From assembly GCF_037975245.1 (NCBI RefSeq), contig NC_092573.1, positions 9,830,001 through 9,894,000 on the forward strand: a stretch of 64,000 bases of DNA, written 5' to 3'. Below the pieces are notes generated by a model, which saw nothing but the letters and a program-made list of their open reading frames with translations, was not told the DNA's origin and searched no databases. Below, one piece after another: positions 32,750-47,700 of this stretch (the first letter of the stretch is position 1; each line of letters starts with the position of its first letter). The stretch comes from Apostichopus japonicus (Eukaryota; Echinodermata; Holothuroidea; Aspidochirotida; Stichopodidae). The position numbers and the translations under genes are program-made.

Positions 32750-35700
32750 CTGTAAGATAAGAAAATAACAAAAATGACAATTAAGTATAACAAGTTTCCA
32801 TGTTGACTTGCAGTTACTACAGGTTTGACCATTTCAATACAATATTACAACTTTGACATATCGCTATTAAAGAACAGGATTTTTCACCCGTCTTTGTTTA
32901 TCCGCTCCAAAGAATATTTTGGATGTAAACCCTGAATTGACCCAGTCTAGTGAACCCACCTGACCTGGGCTTGAACACAACCCTCCCAGATGCTAGGTCT
33001 CATTCCATCTGTGTAATTTCAATTACAGACCGTTATGCTATATTACACGCATTTCATAATAGGTCAGCTGTCCCAACCTGAGATCTATCAACCATCCCTG
33101 TTTTCAGTGAGGATATTGAAGAGGTGATATATCATAGATTCTCGTATTGGCATAAAAGAGCGTGAAGAGATTGAGGAATGTCTTAATGTTACAGCAATAT
33201 TTATAAGTCCTGTACAGGCTCGACAGAAAACGAAAAGAATATATATATTTTTTTTAAATTTGAAAATATTCACAACATATGTGATATGATTACTACAGGC
33301 ATCATTAACAGTTGCCTGCCAGTGCCTAACCAGTCATTAAATTACAAGGTGTCACAGAACAAAATGCTATGCACAATTATCAAATTTTTCTGCAAATACC
33401 ACTTAAAGATGCAAAGCATAAAGAACCATCGGGGTTTTCAACATTTTATACTATCAATCAAACAAAAACCTCTGCCGCTACTACGCAAAATTTAAAACGT
33501 GTCACAATTTTCCAGTCTAAAAGCGCTATTGTTTATACTGACCATGGCAAGTTTATGGACTTGTTCCACCCAAGCAGCAAACATAGCCCCAGCGCTAACA
33601 TCAATGAGATTCTTCATATATTGAACTGCCTCCTCGTCGGTCAAATCTAAGCGGAATTTATCCTGCAGCTGTGGAAAGAAAGAAGTACACAGTAGTATGC
33701 AAAAAATTAAACATCACCATTCTGTAGCTGAGAAGACAAGAAAGTTTGGCATAATTAAACTAGGTTTGCTACATTCATTATAGTGTTAACTTGAGACTTC
33801 TCTGCGACATGACAATGTAATGGACGATTATACGGCAACAGGTTGGGTGCGAGGGTGAGAAACATTCATCCTCCCCCCCACCCCCCCCCACTACATAAAG
33901 ACCAAAGACATTGAATTATTTACCTTTTTGACTGTTTTATCGGGTTCCAAGGCAATATCTGGAACATTGGCATCGACCATCAGAGTAAACAGATTCAGAA
34001 TAAGGTTTGCATGCCTGAAATATGAAACCAAAATGAAAAAATAGACGGATCACCTTTTGTTGATAACTTCTAGTGAATATCAATTGAGACTGAGTGTATG
34101 ATGATCCTGGGCTACCTGGTACTATGCCTTCTACACACTGTGTATCTATACTGACCTGTTTCTATGAATTTCACACAAACTTTCTTGAGAGTAGATACGA
34201 TGACTCCCTCCCTCTCCCCCCTCCCCCATACACACCTACAAATACCCCACATCCCCCCAACCAACCTTTCAAGGTCGAACCAGACTGTTTGTTATTTGAC
34301 TATTGATTGGAAGATGCACACAGCGTGATGGACAATTGGCTGAAGGCGTCGGACTTGTGATCCAACGATGCAAGGATTGCTGGTTCGATTCCTGCCTGGT
34401 TCATTACGCTGTGTCCTTGGGCAAGATTCTCTATCTCAATTGCCTCTCTCCACCCAGGGGTTAGATGGGTACCTGTGCGGTAACTTGTTATTGGGCGCAG
34501 TATATAACTGCTGCGGCAGACTGGAGGGATTGTCTCTGGGACAGGTTATCATTGACCAGGGGTAATATAACATCTGTAAAGCGCTTTGAGACCTATTGCT
34601 TGTTATAAAGCGCTACATAAAAATCGAAAATCAAATATTATACACAGCATCAACTCATATCACCGACTCTGTGATGGGGTTTACACTCACCTTCTGAGAT
34701 GCAGAAATGATGTGTAACAGAGCGTAATGAAGTCTTGGTACTGTTCGCTGTTGACCCCTCCCATCCCTTCCAACATCTCCTTGCTCAGCTTCATTGGAGG
34801 TGGGAAGGGTTTGGGGTCGCGACCCAGGATGTAACCAAAGTCAACATGGAAGAGGTTGCCTTTGGTGGTGAGGAGTAGATTATCCAAGTGACGGTCTCCT
34901 ACCCCTAACAGATAGGTGATCACACAGTATCCAGCATTGCTCTTAATGTATGTATCCATCACCTCTGGGGATATGTTGTAAGGAGCATTCTCCTTCGGGG
35001 CATGTTTCCGGAAAAAATTCTGGAGGACGAGAAGAGCGAGTTCTTACTCATCGATGTATGCAGAATATGACTAAATACTATTTCCATTACATACCAGTCA
35101 TTACAAATATTTCTTATTTTCATATTCAATTTTATTTTCTGTTTTTACAACTGGTATGATAATGATGGGGTAGGACAGCTCTCAGATAATATGGATCAAA
35201 GATGAAGTTAGAATATTTCCACAATATCTTTGACATCTAAATATATCTGCTGTTGATGTTTTTCTGTCTTGATTTTCTTCTCCTGGTTCAGTAAAGGGTT
35301 GCTTTTTCTACAAAGCTTTTGCTTCAGAAAGCATTTTCTTGAGTAACACTTGTTTTGGATACACATTAAACCTTAGACAAATTTTCAGATCCTTCTTATT
35401 CTGGTAAAGAAAACAGAACTATTAATATGAGCAAGTTGTTTTTAACAAATTCTCAACAACAATCAATCAATAGCAAACAAAAGCCAGATATTTCAAAGAC
35501 TACTTCATACCTGTATACTGCCCTCGCTGGATAGTACATCGGCCACCGCCGTAGATTCTACGAATTGCACAAAGCCAGTCTTGCTGCTGGTAGCCAGGAC
35601 GTTATATGGTGTCAGCTTCAAGTCTAGATTCTCTTGCTGTAGAAGCTGTGGATGACAAATGTAGAAGATGGAATTTTAAAGATAGCATGCTGCAATTCAC

Positions 35701-38700
35701 AAATTTCCCAATGGCATGACAGGATTATCAGGCATCATTCACAAGCTGTTACCAAAACAAAACAATAATATGCCATATCCTTTTAACTTAGTCTGTTGCT
35801 TTTTTTAAGAATGAAGAAAATAATCTAAAGTTTTTGTTGTTGTTTGCTTGCAGCCCAAAGAGATTTACAGTTTACTCACAAACTGCAAAGTTAAAGAAAA
35901 GTGTCTTTGATAATTGAGATATTTTGCAAACTTGCTCTCATACAGAGTGTGCTTCCATTTCATCTAGTCATCATTGTTTCTCTTTTTCTTTTTTTCTTTA
36001 GCATGATTCAAACTCTCATATCTGCTTTAATGAACTACATATACTTGGGTCTTACCATGATACAGTTCTGATTCGGTCATAACTATACATATGTTTCTTC
36101 TTTTTCTTCTTTTAAAGATCAAAATATGAATTTATTTTATTAGAAATTCTCCATTTTCCAAATTGCCAATTGATATCGATTACTTTTTGTATCATAGTCA
36201 GATTTTTTTTCCAAACTATAAAGACTAATCTCCTGATTCATCTGTTTCTGTCTACCGGAGTTGGTTTGTTTGCTTTTTAGGTCATTTCTCTCTTTATTAA
36301 AGTCACTAAATACCTTTCCTCTCATCCCAGAGATTTACCTTATCCATGAGAGAGATCATCTGTAGGATCAGCTGATCCTGTCTGAGATCATCTCCGGTCT
36401 TAGCGATGACGATATAGTCCTTGTTATCCACCGTCCTGAAGTACAGTTTACATGGCAACAGGGCACTCTTAAAGATGGAGGCTTTCTCTGCAATCAGACC
36501 AGTGATTCTAATCTCTGGTTGGATTGGAAGTGGAATGGGGTCAAAGTTGGATAACATCTGTTTGGAAAATTCAGTGCTCGCCAGCAAAGCTTGTAGTCTC
36601 TCGATCTATGAATAAGAAATAACCAGAAGGAACTGAATCATGTTGGCTAGCATTAATGTCAACATTAATGAACGACAAACGAATAGAAATATCAAATTGC
36701 TAGGCACACTACTCCACTTCCAGCTTGCATATCAACAGTGCTGCATTACAACCCACTCGCCTCTGATGCCCTCAGGCAAAATAATTATGCTTGCCACCTC
36801 CCCCTACCCTGCCCACCCACCCCCACACATACACAGCTGTGTGTACATTCAGACCGAGGACCCCATTGTTTGATCCATTGTTCAATGCTTCATACTCTAA
36901 CCATAATAATACCCCATAACAATAGAACTCTTGCGAGGACTGGTGATTCTTTAGAAATCACAACCCAGGACCCGTTCATGTCCTCAGTCAGAAAACAAAG
37001 CAAACGCACAAACACATACACACACACCCAATCAAGTTTTGCAGCACAATCCAAAAACTGATAAAGTTGGTATGTCTTGCTTGGAGGTGTTCACAGATGA
37101 CCCTTCACCTTGGAGAACCTTCAGCACCATGCCCCATCTGTCCATGGGCAATCCGAAATTGGATGAAATTGTCAAATTGTCAAATGTAATGAGAGATGTT
37201 GTATTTTCATACCAACCTTTTTCTTCCTGTTTCCGCTTTCCTTTGCGACGCTTCTCATCACCTCTAGAAGTTTATTGATTAAAACGTTCTGTCTCTTCAA
37301 CAGTCCATGCTTACGGAAATAATCTGCTGCTCCCTGTTAAACAAAATTAGAAGAGGGGATTCTTAAAGTCCTATATATATATATGAATATATCCAATTCT
37401 ATAGTTTAACAACTATTAATGACATCACAATATACTAACTTCATACGGACATAAATACCTACATCTAAAATACAGATCGATATTAAAAAAATATGAAATA
37501 TGGTGACAAAATAATCGATTGTGTGAAAGCTACTTTGAAATTTTTGAAGAAACTTAAATGCAATGTTTTTTGTTTTTACTAAATTACATTATTTCATGTA
37601 GAGATGTTGCAAGCAGGAAACAATATTAAGGATGCCATGATTGGAAAAGGAAAGCATCATCACTTCCTCAGCTATATATAGTTATGGAAATGAAGAAACC
37701 CAAGCACAGTTTATTTTTTCATCTGCTGGGGTGAGGATGTGAGGGGGAAGGGGGAAGAGGGAAGGGGAAAGGGACATGGGGCTTGAATTGTTTTGAGCCC
37801 TTCATTAATCTGGAATGGTAAGCAGATCTAGATAAACATACCTTGAGTAAGTGCTGTCCAAATCTCTGCATCACTGTATTGTACATTTCTTTAATCTGGG
37901 AATCTTTGGATATAGAACTCTGGTCATCCTTCTCTACCATTAAGTACCAATAGAAGTAATTGGCTAAGGTGTAATTCTTACAGGCTCTCTGGATCAGGAA
38001 GGTGGCTAAATCACACTGAAGAATTAGAAGGGAAAATATATGAGGGAATAGGTTAGGATGTGCACAACAGATACATAACAGGAAGGTGGCTAAATCACAC
38101 TGAAGAATAAGAAGGGGAAAATATGTAAGGGAATAGGTTATGATGTACAAAGCAGGTACACAACAGGAAATCACAATAAAGAAATGGAAGGGAAAAGATA
38201 TATAAGGGAATAGGTTAGGTTGTACACAGCAGGTACATAACAGAAAGGTGGCTCAATCACACTGAAGAAATAGAAGGGGAAAATATATAAAGGCATAGGT
38301 TATGATGTACAAAATAGGTACATAACAGGAAGGTGGCTAAATCACACTGAAGAATTGGAAAGGAAAAGATATGAGTGAATGGGTTATGATGTACACAACA
38401 GGCACATAACAGGAAGGTAGCTAAATCACACTGAAGAATAAGAAGGGGAAAATATGTAAGGGAATAGGTTATGATGTACAAAATAGGTATATAACAGGAA
38501 GGTGGCTAAATCACACTGAAGAATTAGAAGGGGGAAAATATATAAGGGAATGGGTTATTTTGTACACAGCAGGTACATAACAGGAAGGTGGCTAAATCAC
38601 ACTGAAGAATTGGAAGGGAAAAGATATAAGGGAATAGGTTAGGTTGTACACAACAGGTACATAACAGGAAAGTAGCTAAATAACACTGAAGAATTGGAAG

Positions 38701-41700
38701 GGAAATGATATAAGGGAATAGGTTAGGTTGTACACAACAGGTACATAACAGGAAAGTAGCTAAATAACACTGAAGAATTGGAAGGGAAAAGATATAAGGG
38801 AATAGGTTAGGTTGTACACAACAGGTACATAACAGTAAGGTAGCTAAATAACACTGAAGAATTGGAAGGGAAAAGATATATAGGAGTAAAGGTTATGATG
38901 TACACAACAGGTAAATAACAGGAAGGTGGCTAAATCACACTGAAGAATTGGAAGGGAAAAGATATAAGGGAATAGGTTAGGTTGTACACAACAGGTACAT
39001 AACAGGAAAGTAGCTAAATAACACTGAAGAATTGGAAGGGAAAAGATATATAGGAGTAAAGGTTATGATGTACACAACAGGTAAATAACAGGAAGGTGGC
39101 TAAATCACAATGAAGAAATGGAAAGGAAATGATATAAGGGAAAAGGTTAGGTTGTACACAACAGGTAGCACATAACAGCCAAAGTGACAACACTGTTCAA
39201 GTGACAGATGTTCATATTTGATCAATTATGAACTAACTTAGCACAAATGAAATGATATCTTCTTACCATTCTATCAAAAATTCAGTTGAATTGAATTTAA
39301 ATAATTTGAAAGACAGAGAAATTCCTTGAAATTTTTCAATGCATTACTTACAAATGAACCTAAATTTATACTCACTGTTTCTAAGGCTAAGTACTAATAC
39401 CCCGGGTAGAGTTAGAATATTGACTCAAGCAAATAACGGCTGTAGATATCATTAAACTGTGCAATTCACCATTTACAATTACGAATGGCCCAATCATCAC
39501 AGTGTTATCCAGATACTGCCTGACACCAAAAACTAGAACTAATTCAAGTAGTCATGTTGTGTTTCATTACTAAACTTACCTCAATTTATTCAACAAATAA
39601 ACAACAAACACCACTTACTAATAGACTCAAAAGTATTAATGTGATGTAGTGTACAAAAGGCTTTTGGAATACTTCTGTCACCCCAAGTCTTATATACAAA
39701 TTAGGCTAGGCATAGGCACATCTGCTATGACATGTTCCTGACCTTTTCTTGATGACAAATTCTGTTTGTTAAAATTAATCTCTTTCTTGAGACGTGATGC
39801 AAGTTACACCACATTGTTTAATTGACTTATTTGTTTCCTTGATTAAACAAAGGACGGCCTGAGGTTTTGATCTAAGGAGGACCTTCTCTGGGAACAGACT
39901 ACAACAAACAAGTAATTATACAATGGATAATCGTAAATACAAAGAAGTCATTGTTAAAGAACATCACCTACCTCCTCATCTTCATCCTCCTCTTCCTCCT
40001 CCGATGCGGGAGATGGAAATGAGCCGTAGACAGCTACTGTTGGAGGCAGAGGGGAGTCTGGGGTATCAGCTAGAGGGTGTGGTAAATTCCTGAGGGAAAG
40101 GAGAGGGGTGTACAGTTACAGGGAGTGCTCAGAGTCTTAGTGTTGCTTTACAGTCATGCATCCAATAATGCACCTCAGATTTAAAAGCAAGATAAGCCAT
40201 CTGTATACATCAGCTAAGAAAAAATTGTTTTAATCTAAAATCAGCTTCAGGTTAAATGGAGCATAATTTGTACAAAATTGATAATCACATAAAAGAGAAA
40301 GGGTAAATAAATCACTAATGATATAACACCTATTGTTGGAAATTGTAAACAAATCGAATAAATACTAATAAATACTAATAATAACAAAAAGAATAGGCCA
40401 AATTATTAGAAAAAGGACATTTGGGGGCCCCAATCAGTAGACAATTGGTAAAATCGGTATAACCAAAAAAATGACAGATTACGTAACATCTAAATTGTGG
40501 GGAAAATGTAAAAAGTAATAAAATTCACTTTAATCCCAATACATGCTGATGTCATATTCATGATTAAAATGATTTGGCATCATTTCAAATCTAAATCATA
40601 AATGGAACAAGGCAACATCAGGATTGTACAGAGTCATCAATTACTCACAAATTGGAGTGTTAGCTCAGTGGTTAAGGCCGGTGCCTTTCAATTATAAGGT
40701 CCCCGGTTGGAGTCACTCCCAGACTAATGTATGTCGTACAGTTACAGAGTTGCTGACAATTAACAATTCATAATCATGGACGTTAAATATGAATGTAAGA
40801 GACTGACTTCGGTCAGCTTGCGGCTTTGATAAGCCAATGATGGCTTCTTCGCAAGTTCCTGCTTGCAGGAGGATCTAATATACATACATACATACAAATT
40901 AACTCATAATTAGCAATCTTTGAGTGACAAGAGATACATGGTTATCTGAAGTTTCATCTACTGCGATCACTTTTCCGTTAAATTCTCTGCGGTCATGGCA
41001 AATCTGTCACAAGCAATCGACAGATAACAGACAATTATGCTTTAAGAGCCAATAATATTCATAAAAATAAAGGAGTAAGATCCATACCTGTCCCTCTCTC
41101 CCTGAGAAGAAACAGATTCTGTCCTCTTCTTATTCTGCATATCTAATCCGGCTTTTATCTCCTGGAAGTTTTCATATTTGAGAGCTTGGACAAGTTGTAA
41201 CAGATACAACATCAGTTCCTGTGAAGATATAATATAACAAAAAAACATGGGTAATGACTTTACAAAATTTCTTTGTACTGCTTTTATATCAATTTTTTCT
41301 GGTTTGGGGTTGTTTTGTTTGTAGAAAAGTACCCTTCATGTACCTTTAATGATCTGATACAATCACCTACTAATCCAACCTATAGTCCAGGTGAAAACCT
41401 ATGTTCCATTGATGCAACAGGAACATACTGCAAGAATTCTGGTGAAATTTCCACAGGATTCTTACGTAGTGTTTTCGAGATATTGATAATCAAACTTAAT
41501 GCAAACAGGTATGATGTCATCATTTGCAAACTGATAACAAACTGTTTCGTTTCCCTTTATTTGGATAACTAAATTGTTTTGACCATTGATTGGAAAAGGT
41601 TCCAAATTTTCCCTAAGGGGATATCAAGTTAACAATGTGATAATGACATTGAGATGTAACCTATTCCTGAAGGAGAAAACTTAATGTAAACGGATATGTA

Positions 41701-44700
41701 GGAAATGAAGAATGCAAACTTTCAACAGGATGCTTTAAATATGTTCCTCTTTCGTAAGTCAAATATCAATTTTCATCCGGACTACATCCTATCACATCAC
41801 TAGACAACGAGGGAAACTTCGTTTCGTTTATTTGCTTTATCACTTCGTGTATAAACACAACAGATTCAACATAACATATATTGAAACTACAGAAATTATA
41901 TAAACATGAGTTGAAAGGAAGTTCACAGAAACCCTGCATGGGTTTGAAGATGTGCAGTCCCGTATCCAATACACAAAAACATCGAGAAAATGAACAACTA
42001 CTAAGACTAGCAGAAAAGAGACAGCTAGGTTTAAACCACAAAGTAAAAATGAGACGTAGAAACGAGAGAAGCTCCACCCGGACTATCCTATCATATCACT
42101 AACCCGACAAGGAGGGCGACATTAAAGAATATCAACTCACCTCATCATCAGCCTGCTTTAACCTAGAGACAGCGTACCTCCTGACCTCGGGGTTCTTGAA
42201 TTGAGGGGAGAGAAGCTCCAGAGCATCGGCGACATCGATCGGCTGCCATTTTCTCATCAGGTCCAGAGCTTGGATCTCCTCGTGTACCATGTCCCATTTT
42301 ACACTCTTGAGGAATTTCGTGAGCGCTTGCTTCTGATTGGTCAGATAAAAACGAAACCTCCAGATGAGGTCTGCCTCCTCTGAACTGAGCACTTTGTTGG
42401 GACCAAACTTGATAATATGCTGAAAGAAATTAAATTTGAATTTGATGAAAACTTTATTTTAAGTTGCATTATTATCACAACCCCCCCCCTTAAAAAAAAC
42501 CCCAAAGAAGTCAATACCTTAAGAACGTCCTCTAACTTACATGGCTAGGCCCTATGGCATTTGCATGATGGACATAAATAGGCCTAGGCTTAACTTGCAT
42601 ACAATAGACAAAGCTTTTGTATTCAAATAATTTGCTAGTTACAATTGTCCTAATCATATTGAGTTATATTTTATAGAACTCGTATTTAACAATGCACCAG
42701 GTATTGGAGTGAATGGTTTTGAGAGTTTAGTGAGAAGGGCAAAAGTGTTGCATAATGTCAGCAAAAAAACAATGACTTGAGAAAGCATTGTTGTTGTGTG
42801 CTGTCTGTGTTTAATATATAATATCATAGACCACTAGTTGAGGGCTTTCATCATGTACACAGTAAAACCTGTTTTATCCAGACATTTATTACCCAAATGT
42901 TGGGTTATGATCGAAACTTCATCATGTTTCACTACTGAACATATGTTGTCACTAATCAAATTTACATTTCGAAATTTCTTTAACATTTCACATTATGTTA
43001 CAGCCCAAAATGGGAAAAAGACACTGAAAGAGTGAATGTTAAACCGCATGCACAGTGCTGTACCTCATATCATGTGACCACCCACTGGAACAGGAAACTC
43101 AAATTTATCAGAGGAAACTACAGTATTGAGATTTTCTTTGTGTTTGTACAACTTACTGCCTTGACATGAACGAATTATGCAGGTTTCACAGTACAACATG
43201 AAGCGCACACGCACATATTTTCTGAAGCCTGTAAGACTTTCAAAACCTAATAATGAGGCACATATATACAAACAATATGTTGGTCCAACCATGATTCAGC
43301 TAAAATAATAATATAACAAATCTTTGGAGAGTTTCCTTATAGAGTCTACATGTGATAGAGATATGATATCATAACAGATGGACAATATAAATGTAGAACA
43401 TTCAGATCTTTTAGTTTCCATGTAACGCCCAAAACTGACTGGTTTTGAGGATTTATGAGCGCTGATACTTACCTGTCTCCAGTCTAGTTATACACTATCA
43501 TTATCTACTTAACCTACAATCTGGTAACATTTAGCAATGCGCCCCCAATCCCACATCTGATCTCCCGCCCATGCAATCCTCCTGATGACTGTACCATTCA
43601 GCGAGTGACTATTCCAGATAGTAGGTTTGATGAGGAAAGTGCATAAATAGATTGGAGACAGGTAGAGAGAAACAAAGTAAAATGTAACATTTCCTCTTTT
43701 GCAATGGGAGCTGGGACATCCTAAAGGTTAGCTGCCATGGAATGGGAAGCAGACTTTCACTGTAACTTGGAATGTTGTGCTCTCTCCTGCTGTACACATT
43801 AAGTACTTACACTAAGCTGATCTCTGGTGTGAGCATTTGGCTTCAAGTCTCTGTCAGTCAATCCACTCCTTTCACTTCTGACCAAAGTGTGGTGTTTGGC
43901 CTCGATTAAATTTTCCTGTAATCAAGGTTTTCAAAAGTTTCTTTCGATTAAACCCACTCATTGAGGGATAGAGGAGTGAAAGAAAGGAAAATGAAATCAG
44001 CTTAGCAGTATCAAGGAAAATAAAGAAACAACAAGCCCAATGGCTCCTATTAGTCACCAAACAGCCCCTTAATTCCTGGAGAATTTATAACACAAGCCAT
44101 GTCCTAATGCTTAATAGCATATAGACAACTAATCTCGGCAACCCTTTTTCTCTTTCTTCGGACAAAGTAAACATCACAAATATATCACACATGGTATTAC
44201 TGCATGATAATTCTGTACAGCAAAAACAACGTAAAATGATACAAAAGTGTGGGGGGGGGGGAGGGGGGAGAGGGCCCTGGTCCTGGATAACTTATTTTCA
44301 CATCTGCTCTTACCATTAACATCTCAGGGTCTGGTACAGTAACAATATCAGCATGATGACGAATAGTAACCACTTCTTCAGCATCCTAAGAGCCCAAAAA
44401 ACAAATATATATATAGATGTGTCATCGGCATTGATCATTATGATAGATATGATTGAAAGAAACAACTACAAAAATCTTATTCCATTTGGGAGGCATCCCG
44501 TTTAACAATCCTTCTAAAACAACCCTAAAGAGTACGGACCCCGACACAAGTTTCAGATTCGGGTGCCAGGAAGACCTAACAATATCCAGTGTGGTGGCAG
44601 CACACCCAAAATATTTCTCCTCAACAGAGGGAAACAAATGCTTAGACATTTAGAGGAGAATTTTATATCATATTACTTGTCAGAAAGATGGCTAGTATTT

Positions 44701-47700
44701 CTACAACCATTAACATGAACAGGATTTCAAATGAACTATTCTTGGCTTCCTAACCCTTGGCTAAACTAAACTAATAATCTGTAGATGATGGCTGGAGTTG
44801 CCTTCTATTTTATAAAAACATATACGGTGATTGTCAGCCTGACATTTGTAAGGCAGAGTGTCACTCACTGGCATAGAAGATAACTTTTCCTTTGCAAAGA
44901 CGAGCTGAACTGTGATCTAATTACAATGACAATGTACCCGATGTTTATGTGAAGGTATCGATGCATAAATGTAAACACTTGATGACTGTTGTAACTTCCC
45001 GTATAATTTGTAACACACAGAATTGCCTTTCTGTTTACAGTTCTAAAGAGTTCATACCTAGGGCACCTGACAGCGCTAAGCTAACAGGCATCAAACCAGC
45101 TTATTTTGAAATGCACGGATACAATTTAAGTGGCTTTGAAAGTAAAAACCAGATCGTTTTGAGTGTTCAGTACTGTAGAGTAGGCTAGAGGCCTCACGTA
45201 CAACTTTAAAGTAAGTGGCAAACTCTGTGTGTAACAGTGTATTAGCCGACGTGAGAACGAACTTCACGTCCAGTCTTGTAAGAAACACTGCTCGGGACAG
45301 ACTGTCCGAGATGCTGTGGTCAAATAAAGAAACTGTTGCGGATATATATCTGCTTTCCAATTAGGTTAATCTGATAACACTATAATCATGAAAGGAAAGC
45401 TTTCCCACTCGCGAGCGGCTTCGACGTTTGCGCTCGCATCCTTCCATGACTAACAGTTCTGTAGCGATTGATAGCATGCACTCGTGGATGCGTGCAGGGT
45501 CCTACATAACATAATTTTGACAAGAAGCCTTAATTTGTAAAAAACGTACAGACCCAGATATGGCAGTATCCACCTTTCGCATTGATGTAGCAACACAAGA
45601 GTAAAGTTAATCACTCAAAGCACCCCGAACAAAACTTTCATATTTGGTTATTAAGAGATTATAGCTTATATTGCATTTACACCCTATGTTGCTTACATTA
45701 CCTTCTCATAATAGACAATTGAAAAGTCGATGGTGTTGTAATGAATCCTGGCAAATTCAACCATTAGGAACATGAAATTGGACTCTCTCTTCTCCTTCTG
45801 TAAAAATTAAAAGTAAATCAACTCTTAATAGGGCACAAATATTAAAGTTTTGACATCTTGTAGACTGTTAGCAGCCGCTGTTATCACAATTCAGGTTGTT
45901 TTACGACAACATTTGTAATGTTTGAGAAAATGACCCTTTAAACAGTTTAAAGTTCATCAATTCAAGAGACTGGATGGATTATATAGTCTTTAAATACACA
46001 GACCATTTGGTCATTTTTTTCAGATTCGCAACAAAACTTGATGGGAAATAGACAAGAGTTTCATGGTCTCAAATGACATGTTTTTTTTTAATGCAGTAGA
46101 AACTTTTCAAGACAGGATGTATTATATAGTCTTTAAATAAACAGACCATTAGGTCAGTTTTATTCAGATTTGCAATGAAACTCGATGGGAAATATAGACA
46201 AGAGTTTCATGGTCTCAAGTGACATGTTTTTATCATGCAGTAGAAACTTTTCAAGGACAACTGGTGTCAAAGGTCATCCAAAGGTTCTTTGTTGTTAACA
46301 TGGAGTTGAAAGAACATTTCTTGGCCGAGAGTTATTAGAACTAACATAAACAATGGATTAATATTAAGGTCTAAACTGAGGAATGGACATCATCGTCAAT
46401 TTTGCCTTAATGGAACATTCCAGAGATTTAGCATATATGTTAAAGGTAAATATCTTAGACACCAAACAAGTCGAAAAAATATAAATTGAACTCTTTTTTG
46501 TCTTTCTTTCTTTGTGGACTATATATCATATCAAGATTAAATTCTACCTAAACTCATCGTTTAAAGGTATACTCTCACCTTGCAAGAAATAAAAAGTGGA
46601 AACATGGGTTTAAGGAAGTTGATTGCATGTGTAGCATATAGTTTCTCCTGCCATGGAAAGATAATACTGAAATTTCAGTCTATTGATTATTATGATTATT
46701 ATGATCATTATTGAGGGTACCTTTGGCAAGTAAAGGGGCATGGCAGTTGTTGCCATCGGTAACAGGTGATTTCTAAGGGCAGCACAGCAAAGGTAAGGGG
46801 CACCGACGCCAATTTGCCATCTGTGTCGTTGGTTAAGTCAAGCCTTGCTTATAATAAAAATAATGATCATAATATTCAGGCATTTATTTTTACGACGCTT
46901 AAGCGACCACAAATGTGGGAGACACCCGCAAGTGCTTATTATGGATTACAACTGTCATGTCGGGTGGCTTCCAATTCAAAATTTTATCTCAAATTTGGAA
47001 TCTTTCCAATTTAGAATATCATCATTTCATCTTATCAAAAGTAAATACTTCTATTAATAAAATCTTTCATGTCTTTCACCTCCTACCTCATTGATCATCT
47101 CCAGTTCTCGAAAGGTCAATCTGTCCAACCAATCGACCTTCTGCATTTTGCCTTTATGGTGTTGTTTGGTAAGTTTAGCCAACTTTGCCATGGTGTCATC
47201 ACCGACCAATTTACCAGGTGTCTTGGTGCTGGCATACCCATCGGCCTCTTGGTTCGGCCAGACTTTCAAATCGTGCATACCCTGTCGGTACGTCCTGCCG
47301 TGAAAGACGAAAGAAATTATATTTAGTTTGTGTAGAATGTGTCGTCCTCGTTTTGGTGTAAATTGAAAAATACCACACATGTTATCGATTGATGATGTGT
47401 TACATCGACACTTCCCAAAATTATCGGTCGGTACGCCGTACTCTTAGGGTGTGGAACTTGAGCGAGTATTAGAAAACAAGATGGAGAATCTGACAATAGA
47501 ATTCCAAACTGCCATGAACATTTTTGGTAAATGTGAGTGTGCTCTTGTTTATACTAACTTTCATTCAATGTGCAATCGATTGCAATCAAATCAGTCAATG
47601 TGCAGTTGCTTGCTTGCTTTTTTTATATATTTTTATATAGCACTTTATACCAGTGATAGGTCTCAAAGCGCTTTACAGACGTTATATTACTCCTGGTCAA

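Noticed and set aside
33490-33542. Read-through C-terminus of PIK3C3 (VSINNSAF and onward)
   Set aside because: It does not match the family, whereas the YWKR exon at 32735-32749 does and has good splice sites.
38016-39172. CRISPR-like array
   Set aside because: Eukaryotic context, contiguous 84-bp units without unique spacers; it is a minisatellite.
40654-40730. tRNA gene
   Set aside because: A and B boxes are present, but the sequence does not close an acceptor stem and continues into the SINE body shared by three other loci.
44422-44649. 75-codon minus-strand frame in a PIK3C3 intron
   Set aside because: No family match, and the opposite strand is equally open; probably chance.
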